Assembly: GCA_044226685.1 (NCBI GenBank)
Contig: JBGAGP010000028.1
Coordinates: forward strand, 1-39,670
DNA from: Dongia_A sp044226685
GTDB taxonomy: Bacteria; Pseudomonadota; Alphaproteobacteria; Dongiales; Dongiaceae
DNA: 39,670 nt
Reading direction: 5' to 3'
This document shows, in pieces, positions 26,518-34,673 of this stretch. Within the stretch, counting starts at the first letter, position 1. Every line of letters begins with the position of its first letter. Below the pieces are notes generated by a model. That model was not told the DNA's origin. It was given only the letters and a program-made list of their open reading frames with translations, and did no database searches. Position numbers and translations under genes: made by a program.

Positions 26518-27210
26518 TCAGTCCATCACCGCGCCCACCAATTGCCGGCGGGCGTAGTGGAGATGGTTGGTGATCATGGCGACGGCGCTGTCGACATCGC
26601 GGCTGCGGATCGCCTCGAACAGGGCGGCGTGGTCGCGGTTGTAGTCGGCAATGCGCTCGGGCGTCAGCACCTTGTCCTTCATCGCCATCCACTGCTGGTG
26701 CGCGCGCACCTCGTTGATCTGGCGATAGAGCGAGATCAGCAGCGGGTTGCGGGTCGCCTCGGCGATGGCGAGATGGAAGGCCTCGTCCCAGCGCGAGAAG
26801 CCCTCGCGGTCGGCGCAGTCGCGCTCCTGGCGCTCCATCAGTTCCGACAGGCGGTCGATCTCGCGCGCGGCGGCATTGATGACGGCAAGCCGCGTCATGT
26901 AGGGCTCCAGCGCCAGGCGCACGTCGATGAGCTCGAGCGGGCTGGTCTGGTCGGCAATGTCCTCGGCCGGCTGCTTGGTGGGCGAATTGACGAAGGTGCC
27001 GCTGCCGATGCGGCGGCTGACCAGCCGTTCCGCCTCCAGCTGGTTGAGCGCGGCGCGGACCGTGGTGCGCGAGGTGCCGAAGGCCTCGGCCAGCTGCCGC
27101 TCCGCCGGCAGCTTGTCGCCGTGGCCGTACTGGCCGGCCTGGATCGCCTGCCGCAATTGCGCGGTGATCCACGAAGACCCGCGGCCCGGGTCGTTCAGCA
27201 GCTTCATCAT
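26518..27210 (-). CDS. GntR-family regulator with FCD domain (FadR type)
   Basis: 230 residues. The N-terminal winged helix is clear: 'DKLPAERQLAEAFGTSRTTVRAALNQLEAERLVSRRIGSGTFV' (about residues 30-75). The C-terminal FCD domain is helical with the usual metal/ligand-binding residues in 'EAFHLAIAEATRNPLL' and a final His in NHLHYARRQL. Start at 27208-27210 is chosen for AGGAG eight bases upstream; the frame runs further back to 27297 without a ribosome site. It is divergent from the FAD-oxidoreductase/mgs-type operon and upstream of the permease gene, so it is the best local candidate to control both. Ligands of this class are often carboxylic acids; N-methylglutamate or glutamyl amide would fit but is unproven. 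Confidence 0.92.
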   Translation of the reverse strand: MMKLLNDPGRGSSWITAQLRQAIQAGQYGHGDKLPAERQLAEAFGTSRTTVRAALNQLEAERLVSRRIGSGTFVNSPTKQPAEDIADQTSPLELIDVRLALEPYMTRLAVINAAAREIDRLSELMERQERDCADREGFSRWDEAFHLAIAEATRNPLLISLYRQINEVRAHQQWMAMKDKVLTPERIADYNRDHAALFEAIRSRDVDSAVAMITNHLHYARRQLVGAVMD

Positions 27211-27369
27211 CGGCACGCTCCTGATCCTATGGCGCCAAAGATTCCTGATTCGGTCTTGCGGCGCCACCCGGGATGCGGTTCGATGGCGCAAAGACACGTT
27301 AGAGCACAGGCACGCCGGCTGCAGGCGCGTGAGGTCGATTTTACGTCAGATCGCTGGTCCGGCGCCAGT

Positions 27370-27417
27370 CCAATAGGTGCCAATCGAGCCCACTTCTGTG
27401 CCTTTTGAAAAATTGGT
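27370..27417. promoter_or_regulatory. ATTGGT-type repeats upstream of the mgs-type operon
   Basis: CCAAT at 27370-27374 and 27380-27384 (10 bp apart, minus orientation) and ATTGGT at 27412-27417 directly against the -35 hexamer of the candidate promoter. An activator bound here could contact RNA polymerase. Confidence 0.45.
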
Positions 27418-27445
27418 TTGATACGGGCAACCAGCTGACTATAGT
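27418..27445 (+). promoter_or_regulatory. promoter of the FAD oxidoreductase/mgs-type operon
   Basis: TTGATA (27418-27423, five of six to consensus), a 16-bp spacer, then TATAGT (27440-27445, five of six). It would give a leader of about 68 bases before the ATG at 27520. Confidence 0.6.
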
Positions 27446-27519
27446 GGTCGCCGCGCCTCGCTTGCGAGGGCATGGCCGGGCCAAACCGGCGTCTGGGATG
27501 CGGGTTCTGGGAAACATCC

Positions 27520-28860
27520 ATGGCTGTTCCAAGTCACGTCAAATACGTCATCGTCGGCGCCGGCATCCACGGCCTCAGCACCGCCTGGCACCTGGGCGAG
27601 AACCTGCGCAAGAGCGGCAAGGGCAGCGGCAAGGACATCCTGGTCATCGACAAGACCTCGATCGCCGCCGGAGCTTCCGGCATCGCCTGCGGCGTCGTCC
27701 GCAACAATTATTTCCAGCCGGCCATGCGGCGGCTCATGGCGCACAGCGTCTCGGTCTGGGAAAGCGACCCCGAGGCGTTCTCCTATCACCCGGTCGGCTA
27801 CATGCAGATCAGCCCCGAGGTGATGCACCAGGACGTCGCCAGCATCTACCGCCAGCAGAAGGAGATCGGCTATCCGTCGGTCTTCATCGAGGGCGAGCGG
27901 GACTGCATGACATACATGCAGGGGATTTTCCACGACTGGCAGGCCAAGGGCATCACCTCCGTCCTGCACGAGAAGAAGGGCGGCTACGCCAACAACACGC
28001 GCGCCATGTACGGCCTCGCCAAGAAGGCCGAGGCCGAGGACGTGCGCATCCTGACCGGCGTGAAAGTGACCGGTTTCGACAAGGATGCCTCCGGCGCGGT
28101 CAAGGCGGTGGTGACCGACAAGGGCAAGATCGCCTGCGACCAGGTGATCATCGGCGCCGGCCCCTGGGTCAAGCAGATCTGGGACATGCTGGAGCTGCCG
28201 AAGGAAATCTCGATCAAGGGTCGCGACGGCAAGCTGCATGACGGCGTGCCGATGTGGATCTTCTGGTCGCTGCAGGAGGGCACGCTCGGCGTCGACCCGC
28301 AGCTGCAGCGCACCAATGACGGCCAGATGCCGCCGGTGATCCACGTCGACACCGATGCGCCGCTCTATTCCGACGTCGACAAGTCGCTGATCACCGACAA
28401 GCTGTGGGGCATCTACTACAAGCCCGACTTCCATTTCGGCGGCATCCAGGGCGGCGCCATGCCGTTCAAGGTGCCGACCGCGCCCGAGAAGGTGAAGATC
28501 GACCCCTACGGCCCGGACAGCCCGGATTTCATCGTCGGCGACGATTTCGCGCATATGTGGGTCTCGGCGCTGGCCTTCTGCCAGAAGCGCTTCGAAGGGA
28601 CCATGGGGAAATACAAGAAGGAGCCCTCGGGCGGCATCGGCAGCTTCACCGCCGATTCCTTCCCGGTCTTCGACCGCTTCTGCCAGAACGTCTATGTCGT
28701 GGCCGACAGCAACCACGGCTACAAGATGATCGGCGTCGGCAAGCTGGTGGCGGACGACATCTGCGGCACCGAAAGCGACCTGCTGCGGCCGTTCCGCTTC
28801 TCGCGCTTCGCCGAGGGCAAGCTGCATCCGACATCGAACTCGCCCTTCCCCTGGTCCTGA
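27520..28860 (+). CDS. DadA/sarcosine oxidase-like FAD-dependent oxidoreductase
   Basis: 446 residues. The dinucleotide-binding motif 'IVGAGIHGLSTA' (residues 11-22), an SIAAGASGIACG segment typical of covalent or tightly bound FAD in the DAO family, and the C-terminal 'YVVADSNHGYKMIGVGKLVADDI' (family FAD-tail) identify a D-amino-acid oxidase/glycine oxidase/sarcosine oxidase beta-type amine dehydrogenase. It opens an operon with a glutamine-synthetase-like ligase and three N-methylglutamate-synthase-like subunits, so oxidation of an N-alkyl amino acid such as N-methylglutamate is the best guess. It is one chain, unlike the four-subunit MgdABCD. A further start at 27472 is possible but has no better ribosome site. 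Confidence 0.88.
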   Translation: MAVPSHVKYVIVGAGIHGLSTAWHLGENLRKSGKGSGKDILVIDKTSIAAGASGIACGVVRNNYFQPAMRRLMAHSVSVWESDPEAFSYHPVGYMQISPEVMHQDVASIYRQQKEIGYPSVFIEGERDCMTYMQGIFHDWQAKGITSVLHEKKGGYANNTRAMYGLAKKAEAEDVRILTGVKVTGFDKDASGAVKAVVTDKGKIACDQVIIGAGPWVKQIWDMLELPKEISIKGRDGKLHDGVPMWIFWSLQEGTLGVDPQLQRTNDGQMPPVIHVDTDAPLYSDVDKSLITDKLWGIYYKPDFHFGGIQGGAMPFKVPTAPEKVKIDPYGPDSPDFIVGDDFAHMWVSALAFCQKRFEGTMGKYKKEPSGGIGSFTADSFPVFDRFCQNVYVVADSNHGYKMIGVGKLVADDICGTESDLLRPFRFSRFAEGKLHPTSNSPFPWS

Positions 28861-29019
28861 GCCGGGGCGGGCAAACCGCGACAAGACGAGGTGCACTGAA
28901 CATCAAGTGTGCGGGGCTGGTTTAGCCCAATCGACCGAACAAGCATCGACGCTTTTACAGGGAGCACGTCGCGCAATGTCGCGACGCTACGAATGCAGGA
29001 AAGGGAGAGGGGAACCGCG

Positions 29020-30489
29020 ATGACCGACTTGGAAGCACATGTCAATCAACCGGGCCGCAAGGAACTGGTGAAGAAGGTCCGCGCCAAGATCAACGAGCTT
29101 GGCATCACCTACATCTACTACCAGTTCGTCTCGGTGACGGGACGCATCGTCGGCAAGGGCATCCCCGCCGACCATTGGGAAGCGACCGCCGAGCGCGGCT
29201 TCCAGCTGGTCTACGGCTCCACTGCCAACCTCTTCGTCGACCGCCACAAGAACTACATCGGCTACGGCCCCGAGGCGTCCGAGCTGGTCGGCATCCCCGA
29301 TCCCGACACCTTCGTGCAGCTGCCCTGGGACAAGCGCGTGGCGCGCGTCTTCTGCACCTGCTTCCGCAACCGCGAGGAAAAGGTCAATCCGGGCGGCCAC
29401 CTGACCTCCGATTGCCGCGGCAACCTGCGCATCCTGCACAACGAGTTCCAGAAGAAGCACAAGGGCCTGCACCTGCGCCACGGCTGCGAGCCGGAGATGA
29501 TGTGGCTGAAGAAGGGCGAGGACGGCCTGCCCGACGGCGGCTACACCAAGCCGAACTGCTACCACATCGACCAGTTCGAGATGCTGCGCCCGGTTTTCCT
29601 GCGGGTCATCGAGTATTCGCGCGCCATGGGCCTGGACATGATCCAGGGCGACCATGAGGACGCGCCGGGCCAGCTCGAACTCAACTTCATGTTCGACGAC
29701 GCGTTGCGCACGTCGGACCGCCTCACCACCTATCGCCAGATCTGCGCCCAGGTGGCCCGCGAGTTCAACATCATCGCCTGCTTCATGCCGAAGCCCTTCA
29801 TGGGTGTCTCGGCCAGCGGCTGCCATCACAACCTGTCGCTGTGGAAGGGCGGCGAGGAGACGGTCAATCCGCTGGGCAACGGCAAGTCGCTGCCGGGCAT
29901 GGAAGGCGCCTTCACCTACCGCAAGGGCGGCGAGAACACTTTCATGCCGCTGAAGGGCCAGGCCAAGCCGGGGCCGATCGGATTGAACTGCATCGGCGGC
30001 GTGGTGAAGAACGTGCGCGCGCTGACCGCCATCGGCTCCTCGACGGTGAACTCCTATCGCCGCCTGTGGGATACCGGTTTCTGGGCGCCGGTCTATGCCG
30101 ATTGGGGCTACCAGAACCGCACCTGCGCGCTGCGCATCTCGGCGCCCGGCCGCTTCGAATACCGCTCGGTCGACGCCGCGGTGAATCCGTACCTGATGGC
30201 CGCGGCCCTGCTGCAGGCCTTCGACGACGGCATCACCAACAAGATGGACCCGGGCGAGCCGGAAGAGCGCAACATCTACGAGGCGATGAAGGCCGGCAAG
30301 AAGGTGCAGAAGCTGCCGATGTCGCTGGGCGAGGCGCTCGACGCTCTGGAAAAGAACGAGGTCATCAAGCGCGCCATGCCGGACGAGATGTACCGCGTGT
30401 TCATGCACTACAAGCGTGACGAGTGGGAGAAGTTCAACGCCACCGTCACCAATTGGGACCTGCAGCAATATTGGGACATCCTGCCCTGA
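29020..30489 (+). CDS. glutamine-synthetase-family ligase (candidate gamma-glutamylmethylamide synthetase)
   Basis: 489 residues with the glutamine synthetase catalytic core: 'CEPEMMW' (metal Glu), 'QGDHEDAPGQLELNF' (E..PGQ.E motif), 'SASGCHHNLSLW' (ATP/His motif), NSYRRL and 'RFEYRSVDAAVNPYLMAAALLQA'. The N-terminus is short and beta-grasp-like but unlike the GSI or GlnT/GmaS sequences I know, and the protein is longer than typical GmaS (about 440). It should form a gamma-glutamyl amide from glutamate, ATP and ammonia or an amine. Followed directly by the mgs-type genes, methylamine is a likely amine. GGGAGAGGGG precedes the ATG at 29020; an earlier in-frame start at 28909 lacks support. Confidence 0.85.
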   Translation: MTDLEAHVNQPGRKELVKKVRAKINELGITYIYYQFVSVTGRIVGKGIPADHWEATAERGFQLVYGSTANLFVDRHKNYIGYGPEASELVGIPDPDTFVQLPWDKRVARVFCTCFRNREEKVNPGGHLTSDCRGNLRILHNEFQKKHKGLHLRHGCEPEMMWLKKGEDGLPDGGYTKPNCYHIDQFEMLRPVFLRVIEYSRAMGLDMIQGDHEDAPGQLELNFMFDDALRTSDRLTTYRQICAQVAREFNIIACFMPKPFMGVSASGCHHNLSLWKGGEETVNPLGNGKSLPGMEGAFTYRKGGENTFMPLKGQAKPGPIGLNCIGGVVKNVRALTAIGSSTVNSYRRLWDTGFWAPVYADWGYQNRTCALRISAPGRFEYRSVDAAVNPYLMAAALLQAFDDGITNKMDPGEPEERNIYEAMKAGKKVQKLPMSLGEALDALEKNEVIKRAMPDEMYRVFMHYKRDEWEKFNATVTNWDLQQYWDILP

Positions 30490-30521
30490 GATCGAGAGCC
30501 CTATTACGGAGGGAATGAGTT

Positions 30522-31469
30522 ATGTGTGGAATTGCTGGACTGATTCATCGCCGCAAGACCGGCGACGTCGGTACCGAAATGACCAACATGCTGAAGTCGC
30601 TGAAGCATCGTGGACCGGATTCCACCGGCTTCGCGCTCTACGGCAAGCCGCATGGCCAGGAGCTCATGCTGCGCTTCAAAGTCGCCGAGCAGGATGAGAT
30701 GAAGAAGGGCTTCGACATCCATCAGCAGGTCAAGGACCGTCGCGCCGAGGTCGACAAGCGGCTGAAGGAACTCGGCGCCAAGATCCTGAAGGAAGAGGAT
30801 GCGACCGAATACGCCTTCCGCTACCGGATCGCGTTCGACGGCGACCGCCGCAAGCTGGCCGACTACATCGAGGATGTGGAAGGCGCGGAGATTCTTTCGC
30901 TCGGGCTCGGCCTGGAACTGATCAAGGATCTGGGCGACGCGGCCACGGTCTCCGACCAGTACCATCTGAATGGCTTCGTCGGCACGCATGCCATCGGCCA
31001 TACCCGCATGGCGACGGAATCCGATGTCGATATCCGCTCGGCGCATCCTTACTGGGCCTATCCGTTCGCCGATGTTTCGGTGGTGCATAACGGTCAGTTG
31101 ACCAATTACTGGAAGGGCCGCCGGGCGCTGGAGCATCGCGGCCACCGCTTCATGTCCAATTGCGATTCCGAGCTCATCGCGGTCTATCTGGCCGACAAGA
31201 TGCAGCGCGGCTCGCAGCTCGAGGACGCGATGCGGGATTCGATCAACGAGCTCGACGGCGTGTTCACTTATCTGGTCGCCACTGCGGATTCGCTGGGCAT
31301 GGCCAAGGACGTGATGGCCGCCAAGCCGATGGTGCTCTACGAGAGCGACGACTTCATCGCGCTGGCCTCGGAAGAGGTGGCGATCCGCAGCGTGTTCCCG
31401 CACGAGATCGACACCTGGGATCCGTACGAGGGCGAAGTGCGGGTGTGGAAGGCCGAGGCGCGGGCGTAA
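30522..31469 (+). CDS. mgsA: class II glutamine amidotransferase, N-methylglutamate synthase-like subunit A (GlxB type)
   Basis: 315 residues of the Ntn-hydrolase type. Cys2 (MCGIAGL) is the nucleophile exposed after Met removal. 'LKHRGPDSTG', 'IGHTRMATES' and 'VVHNGQLTNYWKGR' are the glutaminase core blocks, and NCDSELIAVYL binds glutamine. A roughly 70-residue charged insertion lies at about 60-130. In glutamate synthase such a domain releases ammonia; in N-methylglutamate synthase it is thought to release methylamine from a gamma-glutamyl amide for the synthase subunit. GGAGG precedes the ATG, 32 bp after the ligase gene. The equivalent genes are named glxB in rhizobia. Confidence 0.9.
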   Translation: MCGIAGLIHRRKTGDVGTEMTNMLKSLKHRGPDSTGFALYGKPHGQELMLRFKVAEQDEMKKGFDIHQQVKDRRAEVDKRLKELGAKILKEEDATEYAFRYRIAFDGDRRKLADYIEDVEGAEILSLGLGLELIKDLGDAATVSDQYHLNGFVGTHAIGHTRMATESDVDIRSAHPYWAYPFADVSVVHNGQLTNYWKGRRALEHRGHRFMSNCDSELIAVYLADKMQRGSQLEDAMRDSINELDGVFTYLVATADSLGMAKDVMAAKPMVLYESDDFIALASEEVAIRSVFPHEIDTWDPYEGEVRVWKAEARA

Positions 31470-31534
31470 GGCCGCCCGCGAGGAATTCAAGCGTAGGGGC
31501 CGCGACAGGCCCAAGTTCTGGGAGATGGCCACTC

Positions 31535-32365
31535 ATGGCTGAGCGTTCGATGCAGATGGGCCTGCACATGGAAAAGCTGTCGGGCAAGACCCAGCAGCGT
31601 TTCTTCTCGCCCACCGAGGAAGAGAACTTCCTGTACCCCGACGGCTATGACGTCGATTTCAACCGGCGCGCCGAGTTCGACGCCGGGCCGCTGTCGGCCA
31701 AGGAGATCAACCTCAAGCTCCGCGAGCTGATGAAGGCCGGCAACGGCACCATCGTCATGCACAACCCCGGTGCCAAGCACGGCGTCGCGGTCGGCCTGCT
31801 GCAACGGCTCAATCTGCACATCAAGGGCAGCCTGGGCTATTTCGGCTGCGGCCTGATCGACGGCCCGAACATCACGATCTCCGGCCGCGTCGGCTGGTCC
31901 TGTGCCGAGAACATGCTGTCCGGCAAGGTGGTGATCGAGAAGAACGCCGGCTCCACCTTCGGTGCCGCGATCCGCGGCGGCGACCTGGTGTGCAAGGGCG
32001 ACGTGGGTGCGCGCGTCGGCATCGACCAGAAGGGCGGCTCGATCCTGATCGGCGGCCGGGCCGGCGCCTTCTGCGGCTTCATGATGCAGCGCGGCCGCAT
32101 GGTCATCCTCGGCGACGCCGGCAAGAACCTCGGCGATTCCATGTATGACGGCACCATCTATGTCGGCGGCAAGATCGCCGGCCTGGGCGTCGACGCGGTT
32201 GAAGGCGAGATGACCGATCTCGAGGCGCAGTGGCTGGAGCGCAAGCTGAAGATGTACGGGCTTGAGGCGCCGAACGGGGTCAAGAACATGACCAAGATCG
32301 TCGCCGGCAAGCAGCTCTGGAACTACGACAACCTCGAGCCTTCTGAAAAGAAGATCGTGCTCTAA
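31535..32365 (+). CDS. mgsB: GXGXG-motif protein, N-methylglutamate synthase-like subunit B (GlxC/FwdC type)
   Basis: 276 residues. The body is a right-handed beta-helix of GXGXG repeats like the C-terminal domain of glutamate synthase large subunit and FwdC: successive turns 'GLIDGPNITISGRVG', 'GAAIRGGDLVCKGDVGARVGI', 'GGSILIGGRAGAFCGF', 'GRMVILGDAGKNLGDSMYDGTIYVGG'. It serves as a structural subunit linking the amidotransferase and synthase. The start at 31535 places GGGAG about 11 bases upstream; the long frame back to 31160 overlaps mgsA and is rejected. Same operon, 65 bp after mgsA. Confidence 0.9.
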   Translation: MAERSMQMGLHMEKLSGKTQQRFFSPTEEENFLYPDGYDVDFNRRAEFDAGPLSAKEINLKLRELMKAGNGTIVMHNPGAKHGVAVGLLQRLNLHIKGSLGYFGCGLIDGPNITISGRVGWSCAENMLSGKVVIEKNAGSTFGAAIRGGDLVCKGDVGARVGIDQKGGSILIGGRAGAFCGFMMQRGRMVILGDAGKNLGDSMYDGTIYVGGKIAGLGVDAVEGEMTDLEAQWLERKLKMYGLEAPNGVKNMTKIVAGKQLWNYDNLEPSEKKIVL

Positions 32366-32390
32366 GGCTTCACAGGAAAGGACCCGCAAC

Positions 32391-33767
32391 ATGTCGCAAG
32401 AGAAAGTCGCGCCGCAGGGCCAGCCCGTGAAGAAGGCCAAGCGAGACACCAGCCGGCTCGGCCAGAGCCGCATCTTCACGCCCGAGGTCATCGACGACAT
32501 CCACATCAAGTCGGAGCTCGGCCGCTACCGCATGCGGGGCTTCTCGCTGTTCAAGAAGATCCCGCATTGGGACGACCTGACCTTCCTGCCCGGCACGCTG
32601 ACCCGCTTCGTCATCGAGGGCTATCGCGAGAAGTGCCTGACCAAGACCATCATCGGCCCGCGCGCCAAGAAACCTCTGGAGCTCGACATCCCGGTCTACA
32701 TCACCGGCATGAGCTTCGGCGCGCTCTCCTTCGAGGCGAAGATCGCGCTGGCCCGCGGCGCCACCATGGCCGGCACGGCGACCTGCTCCGGCGAGGGCGG
32801 CATGATCCCGGACGAGCGGCGCTATTCGTCCAAGTGGTTCTACCAGTGCATCCAGTCGCGCTACGGCTTCAACCCGCACCACCTGCAGCTGGCGGACGCC
32901 TGCGAGTTCTTCATCGGCCAGGGCTGCAAGGTCGGCCTCGGCGGCCACCTGATGGGCCAGAAGGTGACCGACCAGGTGGCAGAGATGCGCTCGCTGCCCG
33001 CCGGCATCGACCAGCGCTCGCCGGCGCGCCACCCGGACTGGCTCGGCCCCGACGATCTGGCGCTGAAGATCCAGGAGATCCGCGAGGCCACCGACCACCA
33101 GATTCCGATCCAGCTCAAGCTGGGCGCCGCCCGCGTCTATGACGACGTGCGCATGGCGATCAAGTGCGGCCCGGACTCGATCTATATCGACGGCATGGAA
33201 GGCTCCACTGGCGCCGGCCCGCACCTCGCGACCGAGGATACCGGCGTGCCGGGCATGGCGGCGATCCGCCAGGCGCGCAAGGCGCTGGACGACCTTGGCA
33301 TGTCGGGCGAGATCTCGCTGGTCTATGCCGGCGGCATCCGCAACGGCTCCGACGTGGCGAAGGCGCTGGCGCTCGGCGCCGACGCGATCGCCATCGGCCA
33401 CTCGGCGCTCATGGCCTTGAACTGCAACAAGGACACGCCGGAGGCCGATTACGAGAAGGAAGTCGGCGTCGAGCCCGGCTATTGCTATCACTGCCACACC
33501 GGCCGCTGCCCGGTCGGTGTTGCAACGCAGGACCCGGTGCTGCGCAAGCGGCTCGACCCCGACGCGGCGGCGGAGCGCGTCTTCAACTTCCTGCACACGC
33601 TCACCATCGAATGCCAGATGATGGCGCGCGCCTGCGGCAAAACCGACGTGCATTCGCTGGAACCGGAAGATCTCGCGGCCCTGACCATGGAGGCATCCGC
33701 CATGGCCATGGTGCCGCTGGCCGGCACCCAGCACACCGTCGGCCGTCCTGAAATGACCCGCTACTAA
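32391..33767 (+). CDS. mgsC: FMN-binding glutamate synthase domain protein, N-methylglutamate synthase-like subunit C (GlxD type)
   Basis: 458 residues, the FMN/2-oxoglutarate barrel of glutamate synthase as a free-standing subunit. Seen: 'ITGMSFGALSFEAKIALARGA', 'GEGGMIPDERRYS', 'QLKLGAARVYDDVRMAI', the phosphate-binding 'GMEGSTGAGPH' and 'YAGGIRNGSDVAKALALGADAIAIG'. Three cysteines (365, 368, 373) in 'YCYHCHTGRCPVGVATQDP' probably bind the Fe-S cluster. It would condense released amine with 2-oxoglutarate and reduce the imine. No pyridine-nucleotide domain is present, so an external electron donor is needed. It begins 25 bp after mgsB. Confidence 0.93.
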   Translation: MSQEKVAPQGQPVKKAKRDTSRLGQSRIFTPEVIDDIHIKSELGRYRMRGFSLFKKIPHWDDLTFLPGTLTRFVIEGYREKCLTKTIIGPRAKKPLELDIPVYITGMSFGALSFEAKIALARGATMAGTATCSGEGGMIPDERRYSSKWFYQCIQSRYGFNPHHLQLADACEFFIGQGCKVGLGGHLMGQKVTDQVAEMRSLPAGIDQRSPARHPDWLGPDDLALKIQEIREATDHQIPIQLKLGAARVYDDVRMAIKCGPDSIYIDGMEGSTGAGPHLATEDTGVPGMAAIRQARKALDDLGMSGEISLVYAGGIRNGSDVAKALALGADAIAIGHSALMALNCNKDTPEADYEKEVGVEPGYCYHCHTGRCPVGVATQDPVLRKRLDPDAAAERVFNFLHTLTIECQMMARACGKTDVHSLEPEDLAALTMEASAMAMVPLAGTQHTVGRPEMTRY

Positions 33768-33779
33768 CGGAGACGCCCC

Positions 33780-34178
33780 ATGGCCACCAGCAAGACCCAG
33801 GACGTCGACAAGTTCATCAAGGACGCCGCCGGCCTCGACAGCAAGCGCGAGAAGGAAATCGGCCAGCACATCGGCTATCGCTACGATGTGAACCTGGTGC
33901 CGGATTATTCGCGCGTCACGCCCTTCCTCACCAAATACATGGAGATGATGGGCTGGGACGACCTCAACTGGCTCGAGGACGTCCACATGGGCTACGAGGA
34001 AGGCCGCCCGGCGATTTTCGACCGCAACGTCAACGGCTGGGTCACCATCCCGGCCGACGTGAAGCTGCCCGAAGACCAGCAAGGCCGCGACATGATGGCC
34101 CGCGAGCTGCTGATCAAGTTCCAGATGTCGAAGAAGCACCCGCTCTGGGACCTGAAGCGGGCGTACAAGAAGTTCTAG
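33780..34178 (+). CDS. small conserved-looking protein of unknown function in the mgs-type operon
   Basis: 132 residues, soluble, mixed charge, no signal or membrane segment. Distinct pieces are 'GYRYDVNLVPDYSRVTPFL', a Trp/acid-rich 'MGWDDLNWLEDVHMGYEEGRPAIF' and 'GRDMMARELLIKFQMSKKHPLWDLKRAYKKF'. I do not recognise the family. It starts 12 bp after mgsC with GGAGA upstream and is certainly the last gene of that operon, so it should serve the same reaction, for instance as an accessory or electron-transfer-docking subunit. No Cys or cofactor motif supports a redox role of its own. Confidence 0.78.
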   Translation: MATSKTQDVDKFIKDAAGLDSKREKEIGQHIGYRYDVNLVPDYSRVTPFLTKYMEMMGWDDLNWLEDVHMGYEEGRPAIFDRNVNGWVTIPADVKLPEDQQGRDMMARELLIKFQMSKKHPLWDLKRAYKKF

Positions 34179-34197
34179 GCGCTTGCCCTACCCATAC

Positions 34198-34242
34198 TGT
34201 CATCCCGGACAGCCGCATCGAGGCTGATCCGGGACCCATGCG
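34198..34242 (+). repeat. palindromic intergenic repeat, copy A
   Basis: Begins TGTCATCCCGG and ends CCGGGACCCATGCG; its arms pair as CCCGG/CCGGG with an inner CAGCC/GGCTG stem. Lies 19 bp after the 132-residue protein gene. Copies B and C are in the opposite orientation on either side of the GIY-YIG gene. Confidence 0.85.
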
Positions 34243-34267
34243 ACCTATCAGTGCTAGACTGAAACAT

Positions 34268-34308
34268 CGCATGGGTCCCGGGTCGCACTTCGCTTGCCCG
34301 GGATGACA
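34268..34308 (-). repeat. palindromic intergenic repeat, copy B
   Basis: Inverted copy: on the plus strand it begins CGCATGGGTCCCGG and ends CCGGGATGACA. With copy A it forms a larger inverted pair 25 bp apart, immediately before the GIY-YIG start. Confidence 0.85.
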
Positions 34309-34321
34309 ATGGGGGTGCGAG

Positions 34322-34609
34322 GTGGCTTACTGGGTCTATATCCTGGCGAGTAAGCCGCGTGGCACGCTCTACATTGGCGTGACCAATGATCTGGTGCGAC
34401 GCGTTTCAGAGCATCGCGAAGGCGCAGTCCCAGGATTTACGAAAGACTACAACGTCAAGATGCTCGTCTATTTCGAGGAGCATGACGACGTGGAGCGGGC
34501 GATCGAGCGCGAGAAGAAGCTCAAGCGCTGGGCTCGGGCGTGGAAGATTGAGCTCATCCGGTCGAAGAATCCGGAATGGGATGACTTATTCGATGATATT
34601 GCGAAATAG
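34322..34609 (+). CDS. GIY-YIG (URI domain) family small nuclease-like protein
   Basis: 95 residues covering a complete single GIY-YIG domain: 'YWVYILASKPRGTLYIGVTNDLVRRVSEHREG' supplies the two Tyr/Ile-Gly strands (YVY...YIG), the catalytic Arg in LVRRV and the following His; Glu near 63 (ERAIEREKKLKRW) is the usual metal-side residue. GTG start at 34322; ribosome site only fair. Its G+C is lower than that of its neighbours and it is bracketed by three copies of a palindromic repeat, so it looks like a passenger or mover of those repeats. Small GIY-YIG proteins like this are frequent in alphaproteobacteria and mostly uncharacterised. Confidence 0.93.
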   Translation: MAYWVYILASKPRGTLYIGVTNDLVRRVSEHREGAVPGFTKDYNVKMLVYFEEHDDVERAIEREKKLKRWARAWKIELIRSKNPEWDDLFDDIAK

Positions 34610-34616
34610 ACTAGGC

Positions 34617-34664
34617 CGCATGGGTCCCGGCTCTGCGCCGCTGCGCGGCTTGGCCGGGATGACA
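34617..34664 (-). repeat. palindromic intergenic repeat, copy C
   Basis: On the plus strand begins CGCATGGGTCCCGG and ends GGCCGGGATGACA, starting 8 bp after the GIY-YIG stop. Same orientation as copy B. Centre differs (a GC-rich GCGCCGCTGCGCGGC stretch), ends are conserved. Confidence 0.85.
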
Positions 34665-34673
34665 GTTTTGATG

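Noticed and set aside
27520..28860. Plain D-amino-acid dehydrogenase DadA
   Set aside because: The fold is the same family, but the operon with a glutamine-synthetase-like ligase and N-methylglutamate-synthase-like subunits makes an N-alkyl amino acid substrate more likely; the assignment stays open.
30522..33767. Ordinary glutamate synthase (GltB) broken into three genes
   Set aside because: Separate amidotransferase, GXGXG and FMN subunits in this order are the intact layout of mgsABC/glxBCD, each with its own start and ribosome site, not fragments from frameshifts.
32370..34139. 589-codon minus-strand frame across mgsC and the small protein
   Set aside because: Mirror frame of a gene with FMN and Fe-S motifs; it has no start signal.
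34198..34664. CRISPR-like array around the GIY-YIG gene
   Set aside because: Only three copies, in mixed orientations, with palindromic ends and without regular spacers or cas genes; these are dispersed intergenic repeats.
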